Source of the DNA: Cellulomonas fimi
GTDB taxonomy: Bacteria; Actinomycetota; Actinomycetes; Actinomycetales; Cellulomonadaceae
Assembly (NCBI RefSeq): GCF_028527925.1
Contig: NZ_JAPESW010000006.1
Coordinates: forward strand, 1 to 64,000
Length of the DNA stretch: 64,000 nucleotides
Direction of reading: 5' to 3'
The position numbers were made by a program, and so were the translations under genes. Positions 25,856-33,410 of this stretch are shown in pieces (positions within the stretch are counted from its first letter, which is position 1; the number at the start of each line of letters is the position of its first letter). The notes beneath the pieces were generated by a model. It was given only the letters and a program-made list of their open reading frames with translations. It ran no database searches and was not told where the DNA came from.

Positions 25856-27085
25856 CTACTCGATGAGGCTGAAGATGCCGAAGATGGGCATGTACATCGC
25901 GATGACCATGCCACCCACGATCGCGCCGATGACGACGATCATGATCGGCTCGATCAGGCTCGTGAGCTGCTCGGTCGTGGACTCGACCTCCTGGTCGTAG
26001 AAGTCCGCGACCTTGGCGAGCATCGTGTCGAGCGCACCGGTGTCCTCACCGACCGCCATCATCTGCACGACCATCGGGGGGAACACGTCGTGCTGCGACA
26101 GCGGGCCGGCCAGCGACTCGCCGCGGCGCACGGACTCCTGCACGGCCTTCGCGGCGCGCTCGATGACGATGTTCCCGCTCGTCTCGCCGACGATCTCGAG
26201 CGCCTGCAGCAGCGGCACGCCCGCGTGGATCATGGTGCCGAAGTTCCGGGTGAACCGGGACACCGCGATCTTGCGGAAGAGGGGGCCGAAGACCGGCACC
26301 TTGAGCTTCCACGGGTCGACCCGCTCGCGGATGCCCCGGTCGTTCTTGTGCTTGCCCCACCAGATCGCGAAACCGATGAGGGCGACCACCGTGGGGATGA
26401 TCGTGATCTTCAGCGCCTGCGACAGGAACATGAGGATCCGCGTCGGCAGCGGCAGGGTCCCGCCGAGGCTCGAGAACATGCCCGCGAAGATCGGCACGAT
26501 GAACAGGAGCATGCCGGTCGTCGCGAGGATCGCGACCACGAACACCACGACCGGGTAGGTCATCGCGGACTTGATCTTGCCGCGCAGCTTGACCTCGGCC
26601 TCGAAGTTGTTCGCGACCGAGATGAGCGTCTGGTCGAGGAAGCCGCCGACCTCGCCCGCCTTGACCATGTTGATCATGAGCGGCGGGAAGACGTTCGGGT
26701 GCTTGCCGAGCGCGGTGGAGAACGCGACGCCGACCTCGACGTCGTTGCGGACCTGCGCGAGGACCTTCGCGAGCGGCTTGGACTCGGTCTGCTCCGCGAG
26801 GATCGCGAGCGCCCGCAGGAGCGACAGGCCCGAGTCGATCATGGTCGCGAGCTGGCGCGACATGACCGCGAGGTCCTTAAGCGAGATCTTGTTGCCGCCG
26901 AACCCGGGGATGTTGATCTCGGTGTTGAGGCCCGAGGTCGACACCTCGGAGATCGAGACGGCCGCGAGGCCCATCTCGCGCAGCCGGTTCGCGACCGCGG
27001 CCTGGTTGTTGGCCTCGACGCGGCCCTTGACGATCTTCCCGGACTTGTCCCGGACGGCGTACTCGTACGTCTTCGTGGCGGCCAT
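25856..27085 (-). CDS. pilC: type IV pilus platform protein PilC (GspF family)
   Basis: 409 residues: two GspF domains (about 70-190 and 275-395) with LAVMSRQLATMIDSGLSLLRAL in the first, MIHAGVPLLQALEIVGETSGN in the second, and three transmembrane helices. It is the inner-membrane platform turned by the ATPases. Its ATG shares one base with the pilT stop (TGATG), so the two are coupled. Confidence 0.95.
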   Translation of the reverse strand: MAATKTYEYAVRDKSGKIVKGRVEANNQAAVANRLREMGLAAVSISEVSTSGLNTEINIPGFGGNKISLKDLAVMSRQLATMIDSGLSLLRALAILAEQTESKPLAKVLAQVRNDVEVGVAFSTALGKHPNVFPPLMINMVKAGEVGGFLDQTLISVANNFEAEVKLRGKIKSAMTYPVVVFVVAILATTGMLLFIVPIFAGMFSSLGGTLPLPTRILMFLSQALKITIIPTVVALIGFAIWWGKHKNDRGIRERVDPWKLKVPVFGPLFRKIAVSRFTRNFGTMIHAGVPLLQALEIVGETSGNIVIERAAKAVQESVRRGESLAGPLSQHDVFPPMVVQMMAVGEDTGALDTMLAKVADFYDQEVESTTEQLTSLIEPIMIVVIGAIVGGMVIAMYMPIFGIFSLIE

Positions 27086-28803
27086 CAGAAGACCTGCCCG
27101 TACGAGCCGGCGCCCATGGTGGCCTCGTCACCGAGACCGACCGAGCCCTGCGAGGCGCCGGAGAACCGGCCGGTGAGCCGGTTGTAGTCCTCGACGTGGT
27201 GGCACTTCTCGAGCCCGAGCTCGTAGCTGATCTTGCCGGTCTTCACGAGGTCGGCGAGGTGCTGGTCCAAGGTGTGCATCCCCTGCTTCGCCCCGGCCTG
27301 CATGGCCGAGTAGATCTGGTGGGTCTTGCCCTCACGGATGAGGTTGCGGATGGCGGGCGTGGCGACCATGACCTCGGTCGCGACGGCACGCCCTGGTGCG
27401 TCGGACCGCTTGCACAGCGTCTGGCAGACGACGCCCTGGATGGCGCCGGCCAGCTGCGTGCGGACCTGCGCCTGCTGGTGCGACGGGAAGACGTCGATGA
27501 TGCGGTCGATCGTCTGCGCGGCGTCCTGCGTGTGCAGGGTCGCGAAGACGAGGTGACCGGTCTCGGCAGCGGTGAGCGCGACGGAGATGGTCTCGAGGTC
27601 GCGCATCTCGCCGACGAGGATGATGTCGGGGTCCTGCCGGAGCACGTGCTTGAGCGCGTTCGCGAACGAGTGCGTGTCCTCCCCCACCTCGCGCTGGTTG
27701 ATGAGGGACTTCTTGTGCCGGTGGAGGAACTCGATGGGGTCCTCGACCGTCATGATGTGGTCCTCGCGCGTGCGGTTCGCGAGGTCGATGATCGCGGCGA
27801 GCGTCGTCGACTTGCCCGACCCGGTCGGGCCGGTGACGAGCACGAGGCCGCGCGGCAGGCCCGCGAACGTGCCGACCACGGCCGGGACGCCGAGCTCCTC
27901 GAGCGGCTTGATCTCGTAGGGGATCACGCGGAAGGCGGCACCGATCGACTCGCGCTGCTGGTAGATGTTCACGCGGAACCGCGCGAGGCCGCGCACGGCG
28001 TACGAGAAGTCGAGCTCGAGGTTCGCCTCGAACGTCTCGCGCTGCTTCTGCGTGAGGATCGAGTAGATGACGCGGCGCAGCGGCTCGGGCATGAGGGGCG
28101 CGTAGCCGTCCATCGGACGCAGCGACCCGGCGACGCGGACGGTCGGCGGCGCGCCCGTCGTGAAGTGCACGTCGGACGCCCCGAGCTTGACCATCTGGCC
28201 CAGCACGTCGTCGATGAGGATGTCGTCCTCGTGCCGGTCCTGCCCGACGCCGGACCGGGCGGACCGGTCGCGCGCACCCCGCGGGACGCCGTCGGAGGCA
28301 GGCTTGGTCATCGTCGGGGCCGGCGCGGCGGGCGGGGCCGCGGGCACGTGCCCGGGCGCGCCCGGCAGCGGCAGGGTCGGCTCGGCGGCCGGCTGCGGCA
28401 CGAACGTCCGCGTCGCCGGACCGGGCACCGCAGGGCCGGGGACAGCCGGGCCGCCGACCGCGGACGCGGCAGGACGGCCGGGCACCGGCAGGGCCCCGCC
28501 CGCCGCCGAGAACTCCGGCTGCACCGGGCCGTGCTGGTACGCCGCCCCCGGGGCACCGACGGCGACGGGTGCCGGCGGCTGGACGGCGACCGGCGCGACC
28601 GCCGGCGGCGGGGCGGAGAGCCCGGCGGGCGGACCCGCGGGCGCGGCGGGACCCGCGTGGACCGGGCTCTGGGACGGGATCGGCGAGAACATCGGCTGCC
28701 CCGACGGGCCCGCGCCGGGAGGGCCCGCCTGGGGCCCCGCGGCGCGGTAGGGCGGCAGCGGCCGCGTCGGCTCCCCTGCGGGCGGGCGGTAGGACTCGCT
28801 CAC
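27085..28803 (-). CDS. pilT: retraction ATPase PilT with a long Pro/Ala-rich N-terminal extension
   Basis: 572 residues from GTG 28803, with GGAGG 7 bp upstream. PilT is normally about 350-380 residues; here the first ~190 are an extra Pro/Ala/Gly region with no fold. The ATPase core has VTGPTGSGKSTTLAA (Walker A), the Asp box, DIILVGEMRDLETI (Walker B), the His box ATLHTQDAAQTIDR, and AIRNLIREGKTHQI, the PilT-specific signature. It should power pilus retraction, hence twitching or DNA uptake. The extension could tether partners (inference). Confidence 0.94.
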   Translation of the reverse strand: MSESYRPPAGEPTRPLPPYRAAGPQAGPPGAGPSGQPMFSPIPSQSPVHAGPAAPAGPPAGLSAPPPAVAPVAVQPPAPVAVGAPGAAYQHGPVQPEFSAAGGALPVPGRPAASAVGGPAVPGPAVPGPATRTFVPQPAAEPTLPLPGAPGHVPAAPPAAPAPTMTKPASDGVPRGARDRSARSGVGQDRHEDDILIDDVLGQMVKLGASDVHFTTGAPPTVRVAGSLRPMDGYAPLMPEPLRRVIYSILTQKQRETFEANLELDFSYAVRGLARFRVNIYQQRESIGAAFRVIPYEIKPLEELGVPAVVGTFAGLPRGLVLVTGPTGSGKSTTLAAIIDLANRTREDHIMTVEDPIEFLHRHKKSLINQREVGEDTHSFANALKHVLRQDPDIILVGEMRDLETISVALTAAETGHLVFATLHTQDAAQTIDRIIDVFPSHQQAQVRTQLAGAIQGVVCQTLCKRSDAPGRAVATEVMVATPAIRNLIREGKTHQIYSAMQAGAKQGMHTLDQHLADLVKTGKISYELGLEKCHHVEDYNRLTGRFSGASQGSVGLGDEATMGAGSYGQVF

Positions 28804-28879
28804 GTCATTGCCTCCACATGGTCACCGTGTCGCGCACGGGCACCGTCACGCGGGCGCCTTCTCGGCACCTGGTCGGTTC

Positions 28880-28906
28880 ATCGGCGGGCGGGACGCCCGA
28901 CTTGAG
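28880..28906 (-). promoter_or_regulatory. FliA/sigma-28-type promoter for pilT-pilC
   Basis: Minus strand: CTCAAG, 15 bp, GCCGAT, with a leader of about 70 bp before the pilT GTG. It starts 4 bp downstream of the pilB terminator hairpin. Confidence 0.78.
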
Positions 28907-28910
28907 CGGT

Positions 28911-28937
28911 CCGCACCCGCCGGACGGGCGGGTGCGG
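28911..28937 (-). terminator. pilB terminator
   Basis: An 11-bp stem (CCGCACCCGCC / GGCGGGTGCGG) with a 5-bp loop, 9 bp past the pilB stop. It is directly followed by the pilT promoter, so pilB and pilT are separate units. Confidence 0.7.
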
Positions 28938-28946
28938 GTCCGCGCG

Positions 28947-30620
28947 TCAGGCGACGACGCGCAGGATCTCCTCGATCGAGGTCAGGCCCATCGCGACCTT
29001 CTGCCAGCCGTCGTCGCGGAGCATGAGCATGCCCTGCTTCGTCGCGGTCGCGTTGATCTCCGCCGACGACGAGTGCGCGACGGCGTGGCGCTCGATCTCC
29101 TCGGTGACCCGCATGACCTCGTGCAGCGCGATGCGGCCCTTGTAGCCGGTCTTCGAGCACGTCACGCAGCCCACCGGTCGCATGAGCTCGGGGATGGGCT
29201 CGCCCGGGACCCACGGGAACCGGGCCGCCTCGAGCTCGCCCGGCGTGGGCGTGTACGGCACCTTGCACTTGCTGCACAGCTTGCGCGCGAGCCGCTGCGC
29301 GACGACGCAGTCGAGCGCCGAGCCGACCAGGAACGGCTCGATGCCCATCTCCGTCAGACGCGTGATCGCCGACGGCGCGTCGTTGGTGTGCAGCGTCGAC
29401 AGCACGAGGTGACCGGTGAGGGCCGCCTCGATCGCGATCTGGGCGGTCTCGTGGTCGCGGATCTCACCGAGCAGCACGACGTCGGGGTCGGACCGCAGGA
29501 TCGAGCGCAGCGCGGACGCGAAGGTCAGGCCCGCCTTCGGGTTGACCTGCACCTGGTTGATGCCCGCGAGCCGGTACTCGACCGGGTCCTCGACGGTGAT
29601 GACGTTGATCTCCGGCTTGGACACCGCGTTGAGCGTCGCGTACAGGGTCGTCGACTTCCCCGAACCCGTCGGGCCCGTGACGAGGATCATCCCGTAGGGC
29701 TTGGTGTACGACTCCTGGTACGTCGCGTAGTTGTGCTCGAGGAACGACAGGTCGCGCAGGTCCAGGCTCGCCGTCGAGTTGTCGAGGACACGCATGACGA
29801 TCTTCTCGCCCCACACGGTCGGCAGCGTCGCGACGCGGAGGTCGATCTTGCGCCCGTTGTGCACGACGGACATGCGGCCGTCCTGCGGCTTGCGCTTCTC
29901 GGCGATGTCGATGTCGCTCATGATCTTCACGCGGCTGATCACGCCGCCCTGGATCTGCTTGGGCGAGCGCTGCACCTCGTGGAGCACGCCGTCGATCCGG
30001 TACCGCACGCGCAGGTCGTGCTCGGTCGGCTCGATGTGGATGTCGGACGCGCGGTCGGTGATGCCCTGCGTCACCAGCAGGTTGACGTAGCGGACGATCG
30101 GCGCGTCGTCGTCGACGAAGTCGCCCATCTTCGACAGGTCGGCCTCGGGTGCGGCGACCTCCTCCTCGAACGCCGAGGAGAGGTCCTCCATCTCGTCGTC
30201 CGCGCGGCAGAACCGGTCGATCGCGCGCGTGAGGTTGTCGTACGTGGCGATCACCGGAATGACGGGCATCCCCGCGACGGTGCGCACGTCGTCGACGGCC
30301 ATGACGTTGCCGGGGTCGGCCGTGGCCAGCACGATCGCGCCGTTCTGGATCGCGACCGGCAGGACGACGTACCGCCGGCACAGCGTGCCGGGCACGAGCG
30401 ACACCGCCGCGCGGTCGACGGGGTACTCGTCGAGGTCGACGTACTCCATGCCGACCTGCGACGCGAGGGCCTTGACGAGCTGCCCCTCCGTGAGGACCCC
30501 GAGCTCGACGAGCGTCCGGCCGAGCGACTGGCCACGGGTCATGGTCTCGTCGAGCGCCGCGAGGAGCTGCGCCTCCGTGACCAGGCCCTCGTCGAGCAGG
30601 ATCTCGCCCAGCTGCTTCAC
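28947..30620 (-). CDS. pilB: extension ATPase PilB with an MshEN-like N-terminal domain
   Basis: 557 residues from GTG 30620, with GGGAGG 8 bp upstream. Residues 1-60 carry two MshEN-type motifs, LGEILLDEGLVTEAQLLAAL and SLGRTLVELGVLTEGQLVKAL; the leading Arg of each motif, a c-di-GMP contact in MshE, is Gln and Ser here. The ATPase core has ILVTGPTGSGKSTTLYAT, SDPDVVLLGEIRDHET and STLHTNDAPSAITR, and a tetra-Cys zinc site (CSKCKVP and CVTCSKTGYKG). It powers pilin polymerisation. Whether c-di-GMP still binds is open. Confidence 0.95.
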   Translation of the reverse strand: MKQLGEILLDEGLVTEAQLLAALDETMTRGQSLGRTLVELGVLTEGQLVKALASQVGMEYVDLDEYPVDRAAVSLVPGTLCRRYVVLPVAIQNGAIVLATADPGNVMAVDDVRTVAGMPVIPVIATYDNLTRAIDRFCRADDEMEDLSSAFEEEVAAPEADLSKMGDFVDDDAPIVRYVNLLVTQGITDRASDIHIEPTEHDLRVRYRIDGVLHEVQRSPKQIQGGVISRVKIMSDIDIAEKRKPQDGRMSVVHNGRKIDLRVATLPTVWGEKIVMRVLDNSTASLDLRDLSFLEHNYATYQESYTKPYGMILVTGPTGSGKSTTLYATLNAVSKPEINVITVEDPVEYRLAGINQVQVNPKAGLTFASALRSILRSDPDVVLLGEIRDHETAQIAIEAALTGHLVLSTLHTNDAPSAITRLTEMGIEPFLVGSALDCVVAQRLARKLCSKCKVPYTPTPGELEAARFPWVPGEPIPELMRPVGCVTCSKTGYKGRIALHEVMRVTEEIERHAVAHSSSAEINATATKQGMLMLRDDGWQKVAMGLTSIEEILRVVA

Positions 30621-30670
30621 GCGTGCCACCTCCCGGTCAGGCCCGCCTCGCGCAGGACCTCTGACCGTCC

Positions 30671-30697
30671 ATCGGCACGTAGGCCCATGGTCCTGAG
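30671..30697 (-). promoter_or_regulatory. FliA/sigma-28-type promoter for pilB
   Basis: Minus strand: CTCAGG, 15 bp, GCCGATG. The -10 is about 50 bp before the pilB GTG and the element lies in the 157-bp gap after aroE. The -35 has one change from the CTCAAG seen elsewhere, but the spacer length is the same. Confidence 0.65.
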
Positions 30698-30777
30698 GAG
30701 TCGTGACGACTGTGACAGACCGTCGCAGGCCACCGTGCACCGGACGCCGGTGCGCCGGACGACCGGGCACGTGGTCG

Positions 30778-31641
30778 TCAGGCCGGCGGCGCGGCCTCCA
30801 GGCGTTCCTCGAGCGCACGCGCCATCGCGTCGACCGGTCCGGGGTGCCCGGTCATCAGACGGACCTGCTCGACCGCCTGGTGGAGCAGCATCCGCTCCCC
30901 CGGCACCGCGACACCGCCGGCTCGGGCCCACGCGACCGACAGGGCCGTGGGCCGCGGGTCGTAGGCTGCGTCGAGCAGCACGCCCGCGACGGACGCGCCC
31001 GTCAGCGCGGCGGCGATCGGGTCGGCGGCACGCGGCGGGAGCGTCGAGACGACCGCGTCGGCGCGGCCGAGCGCGGCGGCGGCCTCGTCGAGAGGACGGA
31101 ACACGGGCTCCACGCCCATGCGGTGCGCGGCACGCATGAGGCCACCGGCCCGGGCGAGCGCGCGCACGTAGACGACGGGCGCGGTGCACCCGAGCTCGGC
31201 GAGCGCGGCGAGCGTCGACGCCGCCGTGGCGCCGGCACCGAGCACGGCGGCCGACCCGACCTTCTCCCCCGCCCCGAGTCCCTCGCCGAGGGCCGTGACG
31301 AGGCCGTACACGTCCGTGTTGGCGCCGACGAGCGTCCGGGCGGACCCGGAGCCCTGGAGCAGCACGGTGTTGACCGCGCCGACGACCTGCGCGAGCGGCT
31401 CGACGTGGTCGAGCAGCGGGATGACGGTCTGCTTGAGCGGCATCGTGAGGCTGAGGCCGGCCCACGTCGCGTCGAGCCCGTCGACGAACGCGGGCAGCTG
31501 CTCCTCCGTGACGTCGAACGCGTCGTACGCCCACCCGTCCAGCCCGAGCGCCGCGTAGGCGGCCCGGTGCAGGGCGGGCGACAGCGAGTGCCCGACCGGG
31601 TGCCCCAGGACCGCCGCGCGCCGCAGCGGCCCGTCACTCAC
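30778..31641 (-). CDS. aroE: shikimate dehydrogenase
   Basis: 287 residues from GTG 31641, overlapping the mltG stop by 8 bp. Motifs: VLGHPVGHSLSPALHRAAY (substrate site), AGLSLTMPLKQ (catalytic Lys), GANTDVYG (catalytic Asp), VLGAGATAASTLAAL (dinucleotide loop) and GERMLLHQAVEQ. It reduces 3-dehydroshikimate. It lies apart from the other aro genes, on the far side of the pilus cluster. Confidence 0.95.
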   Translation of the reverse strand: MSDGPLRRAAVLGHPVGHSLSPALHRAAYAALGLDGWAYDAFDVTEEQLPAFVDGLDATWAGLSLTMPLKQTVIPLLDHVEPLAQVVGAVNTVLLQGSGSARTLVGANTDVYGLVTALGEGLGAGEKVGSAAVLGAGATAASTLAALAELGCTAPVVYVRALARAGGLMRAAHRMGVEPVFRPLDEAAAALGRADAVVSTLPPRAADPIAAALTGASVAGVLLDAAYDPRPTALSVAWARAGGVAVPGERMLLHQAVEQVRLMTGHPGPVDAMARALEERLEAAPPA

Positions 31642-32839
31642 TCCCGTGCTCCTCCAGCCACGCGTTGAGCTGCGCGATGTTGGCCTGGTGCTCCGCGAAG
31701 TCGTCGGTGAACAGCGTCTCGCCGGTCTCCGGGTTGACGGTCACCCAGAAGATCCACGGGCCGTCGGCCGGGTGGAGCACGGCGTCGATGGACACCTCGC
31801 CGGGCGACGCGATCGGCCCGGGCGGCAGGCCGATGCGCACGTACGTCGAGTACGCGTTGTTCGGGTCGTTGTTCTCCGCCGGGGTGGGGGCGCGCACCAC
31901 GCCGAGACCGTAGGACGTCGTCGCGTCGACCTGGAGGCGCATCTGCCGGTCCAGCCGGTTCTGGATCCCGCGGGCGACCTTGGCGCGGTCCTCGGGCAGC
32001 TTGCCCTCGCGCTCGACGATCGACGCCTTGGTGAGGAGCTCCTGGCGCTGCTCGGCCGGCACGCCGCGCTCGTCGAGCTCCGCGACCATCGTGGCGACCA
32101 TCGTCTGCAGCACGCTGGCCGCGGTCGCGTCGGGCGGGAGGTCGTACGTCGTCGGGAACAGCCAGCCCTCGACCTTGCCGCCGGCCTCGGCGGGCAGACC
32201 GATCGCCGCGGGGTCGGCCGCGGCGGCGCGCAGCTGGTCGACGCTCACGTCGGGCAGCTTCTCGTTGATCTTGGTGTAGATCTGCTCCGCGTTGAGCCCC
32301 TCGGGGATCGTGATGCGGAAGCTCGCGCGGCTCGCCGGGTCGAGCAGGGCCGTGATCGCGGACGCTGCGGGCAGCTCCATGCGCAGCTTGTACGTCCCGG
32401 GCTGGATGCTGCCGGCGTTCGGCTCGAGCGCCCACGCCTTGTTGAACGCCTTGACGCTCGCGACGACCTTGGCGTCGACGAGCTTCTGGCCGATCACGGC
32501 ACCCGAGTCGCCCGACGCGATCGTGACCTCGGTCGAGCCGACGCCCGGACCCGGGTAGTCCTCGATCGCCTGCTCCTGGCCGCTGCCCTGGAACAGGCCG
32601 CCCATGAGCTCGGACACGACGTAGACCGCGCCCGCGACAAGCACGAGCGCGACGACCAGCACGGAGAACGACCGGCGACGACGCCGCTTGCGCTCACGCT
32701 CGGCCTTCGCCTTGCCCCGGTTGCGGCTGCGGCGCGACTCCGACGGCTGCTGCCGTGCGGCGGGGTCACCGCCGAACAGCTCGGCCGCCTGGTCGCCGCG
32801 TTCCACGGGCGCCCACCACTCGGTCTGGCTGTTGCTCAC
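31634..32839 (-). CDS. mltG: endolytic transglycosylase MltG
   Basis: 401 residues from GTG 32839, 7 bp after the ruvX stop. A highly basic cytoplasmic tail (RSRNRGKAKAERERKRRRRR) leads to one transmembrane helix and the YceG domain: ITIPEGLNAEQIYTKI, KASIVEREGKLPEDR with the catalytic Glu, LQVDATTSYGLG, and GLPPGPIASPGEVSID. It cuts nascent peptidoglycan strands at the membrane. Neighbours ruvX and aroE are the usual ones in actinobacteria. Confidence 0.95.
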   Translation of the reverse strand: MSNSQTEWWAPVERGDQAAELFGGDPAARQQPSESRRSRNRGKAKAERERKRRRRRSFSVLVVALVLVAGAVYVVSELMGGLFQGSGQEQAIEDYPGPGVGSTEVTIASGDSGAVIGQKLVDAKVVASVKAFNKAWALEPNAGSIQPGTYKLRMELPAASAITALLDPASRASFRITIPEGLNAEQIYTKINEKLPDVSVDQLRAAAADPAAIGLPAEAGGKVEGWLFPTTYDLPPDATAASVLQTMVATMVAELDERGVPAEQRQELLTKASIVEREGKLPEDRAKVARGIQNRLDRQMRLQVDATTSYGLGVVRAPTPAENNDPNNAYSTYVRIGLPPGPIASPGEVSIDAVLHPADGPWIFWVTVNPETGETLFTDDFAEHQANIAQLNAWLEEHGSE

Positions 32840-32846
32840 GTACGCG

Positions 32847-33410
32847 TCACTCCACCGTCGCTCGTCCGTCGCCCACAGGCCCCCCGTGCGCCGTGCGGCC
32901 GTGCTGGGATCGCTCGTCGTCGACCGGTTCCCCGGGACGACGTCCCGTCGCACGTTCCGCGTCCAACGCGTACTGCAGGATCACCACCGCGGCCGCCTGG
33001 TCGACGACCTGCCGGTGGCGGCGCCCGGATCGGCCGGACGCCTGCAGCGCCTGATGTGCGGTCACCGTGCTCATCCGCTCATCGACCAGACGCACCGGGA
33101 CGGGTGCGACTGCCTGCGCCAACCCCACAGCGTACGCGCGCGCAGCGGCCGATGCGGCACCTTCGGCGCCCGAGAGGTGCCGGGGATGTCCGACATACAC
33201 GACGGCTGCACCACGTTCCTGCACCTCGTGCACGATCCGCGCGACGTCGCTCGGCGTCCGGCGCTCCTTGCGACCGGGCACGTCGCGCGCGAGCGTGTCG
33301 ACCGGCGTCGCGATGAGCCCGTCCGGGTCGCTGGCCGCCAGGCCGACGCGCACCGACCCGACGTCCACCGCGAGCCGAGGCCCGCGCGGGACGCCGGTGT
33401 CGGCGCTCAT
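32847..33410 (-). CDS. ruvX: RuvX/YqgF family RNase H-fold nuclease
   Basis: 187 residues. ATG 33410 shares one base with the alaS stop (TGATG). RLAVDVGSVRVGLAASDPDG holds the first acidic residue, VVYVGHPRHLSGAEG and VRLVDERMSTVTAH the others of the RNase H-like site. The family is linked to 16S rRNA 5' processing and Holliday-junction-like resolution. The C-terminal ~35 residues are a charged tail. Confidence 0.92.
   Translation of the reverse strand: MSADTGVPRGPRLAVDVGSVRVGLAASDPDGLIATPVDTLARDVPGRKERRTPSDVARIVHEVQERGAAVVYVGHPRHLSGAEGAASAAARAYAVGLAQAVAPVPVRLVDERMSTVTAHQALQASGRSGRRHRQVVDQAAAVVILQYALDAERATGRRPGEPVDDERSQHGRTAHGGPVGDGRATVE

Noticed and set aside
30737..30753. Small hairpin after aroE considered as a terminator
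   Set aside because: Only 7 bp of stem with a 3-bp loop in very GC-rich DNA and no other support.
32840..32953. A longer mltG from 32953
   Set aside because: The added codons overlap the 3' end of ruvX, and the GTG at 32839 follows the ruvX stop by 7 bp, the normal layout.
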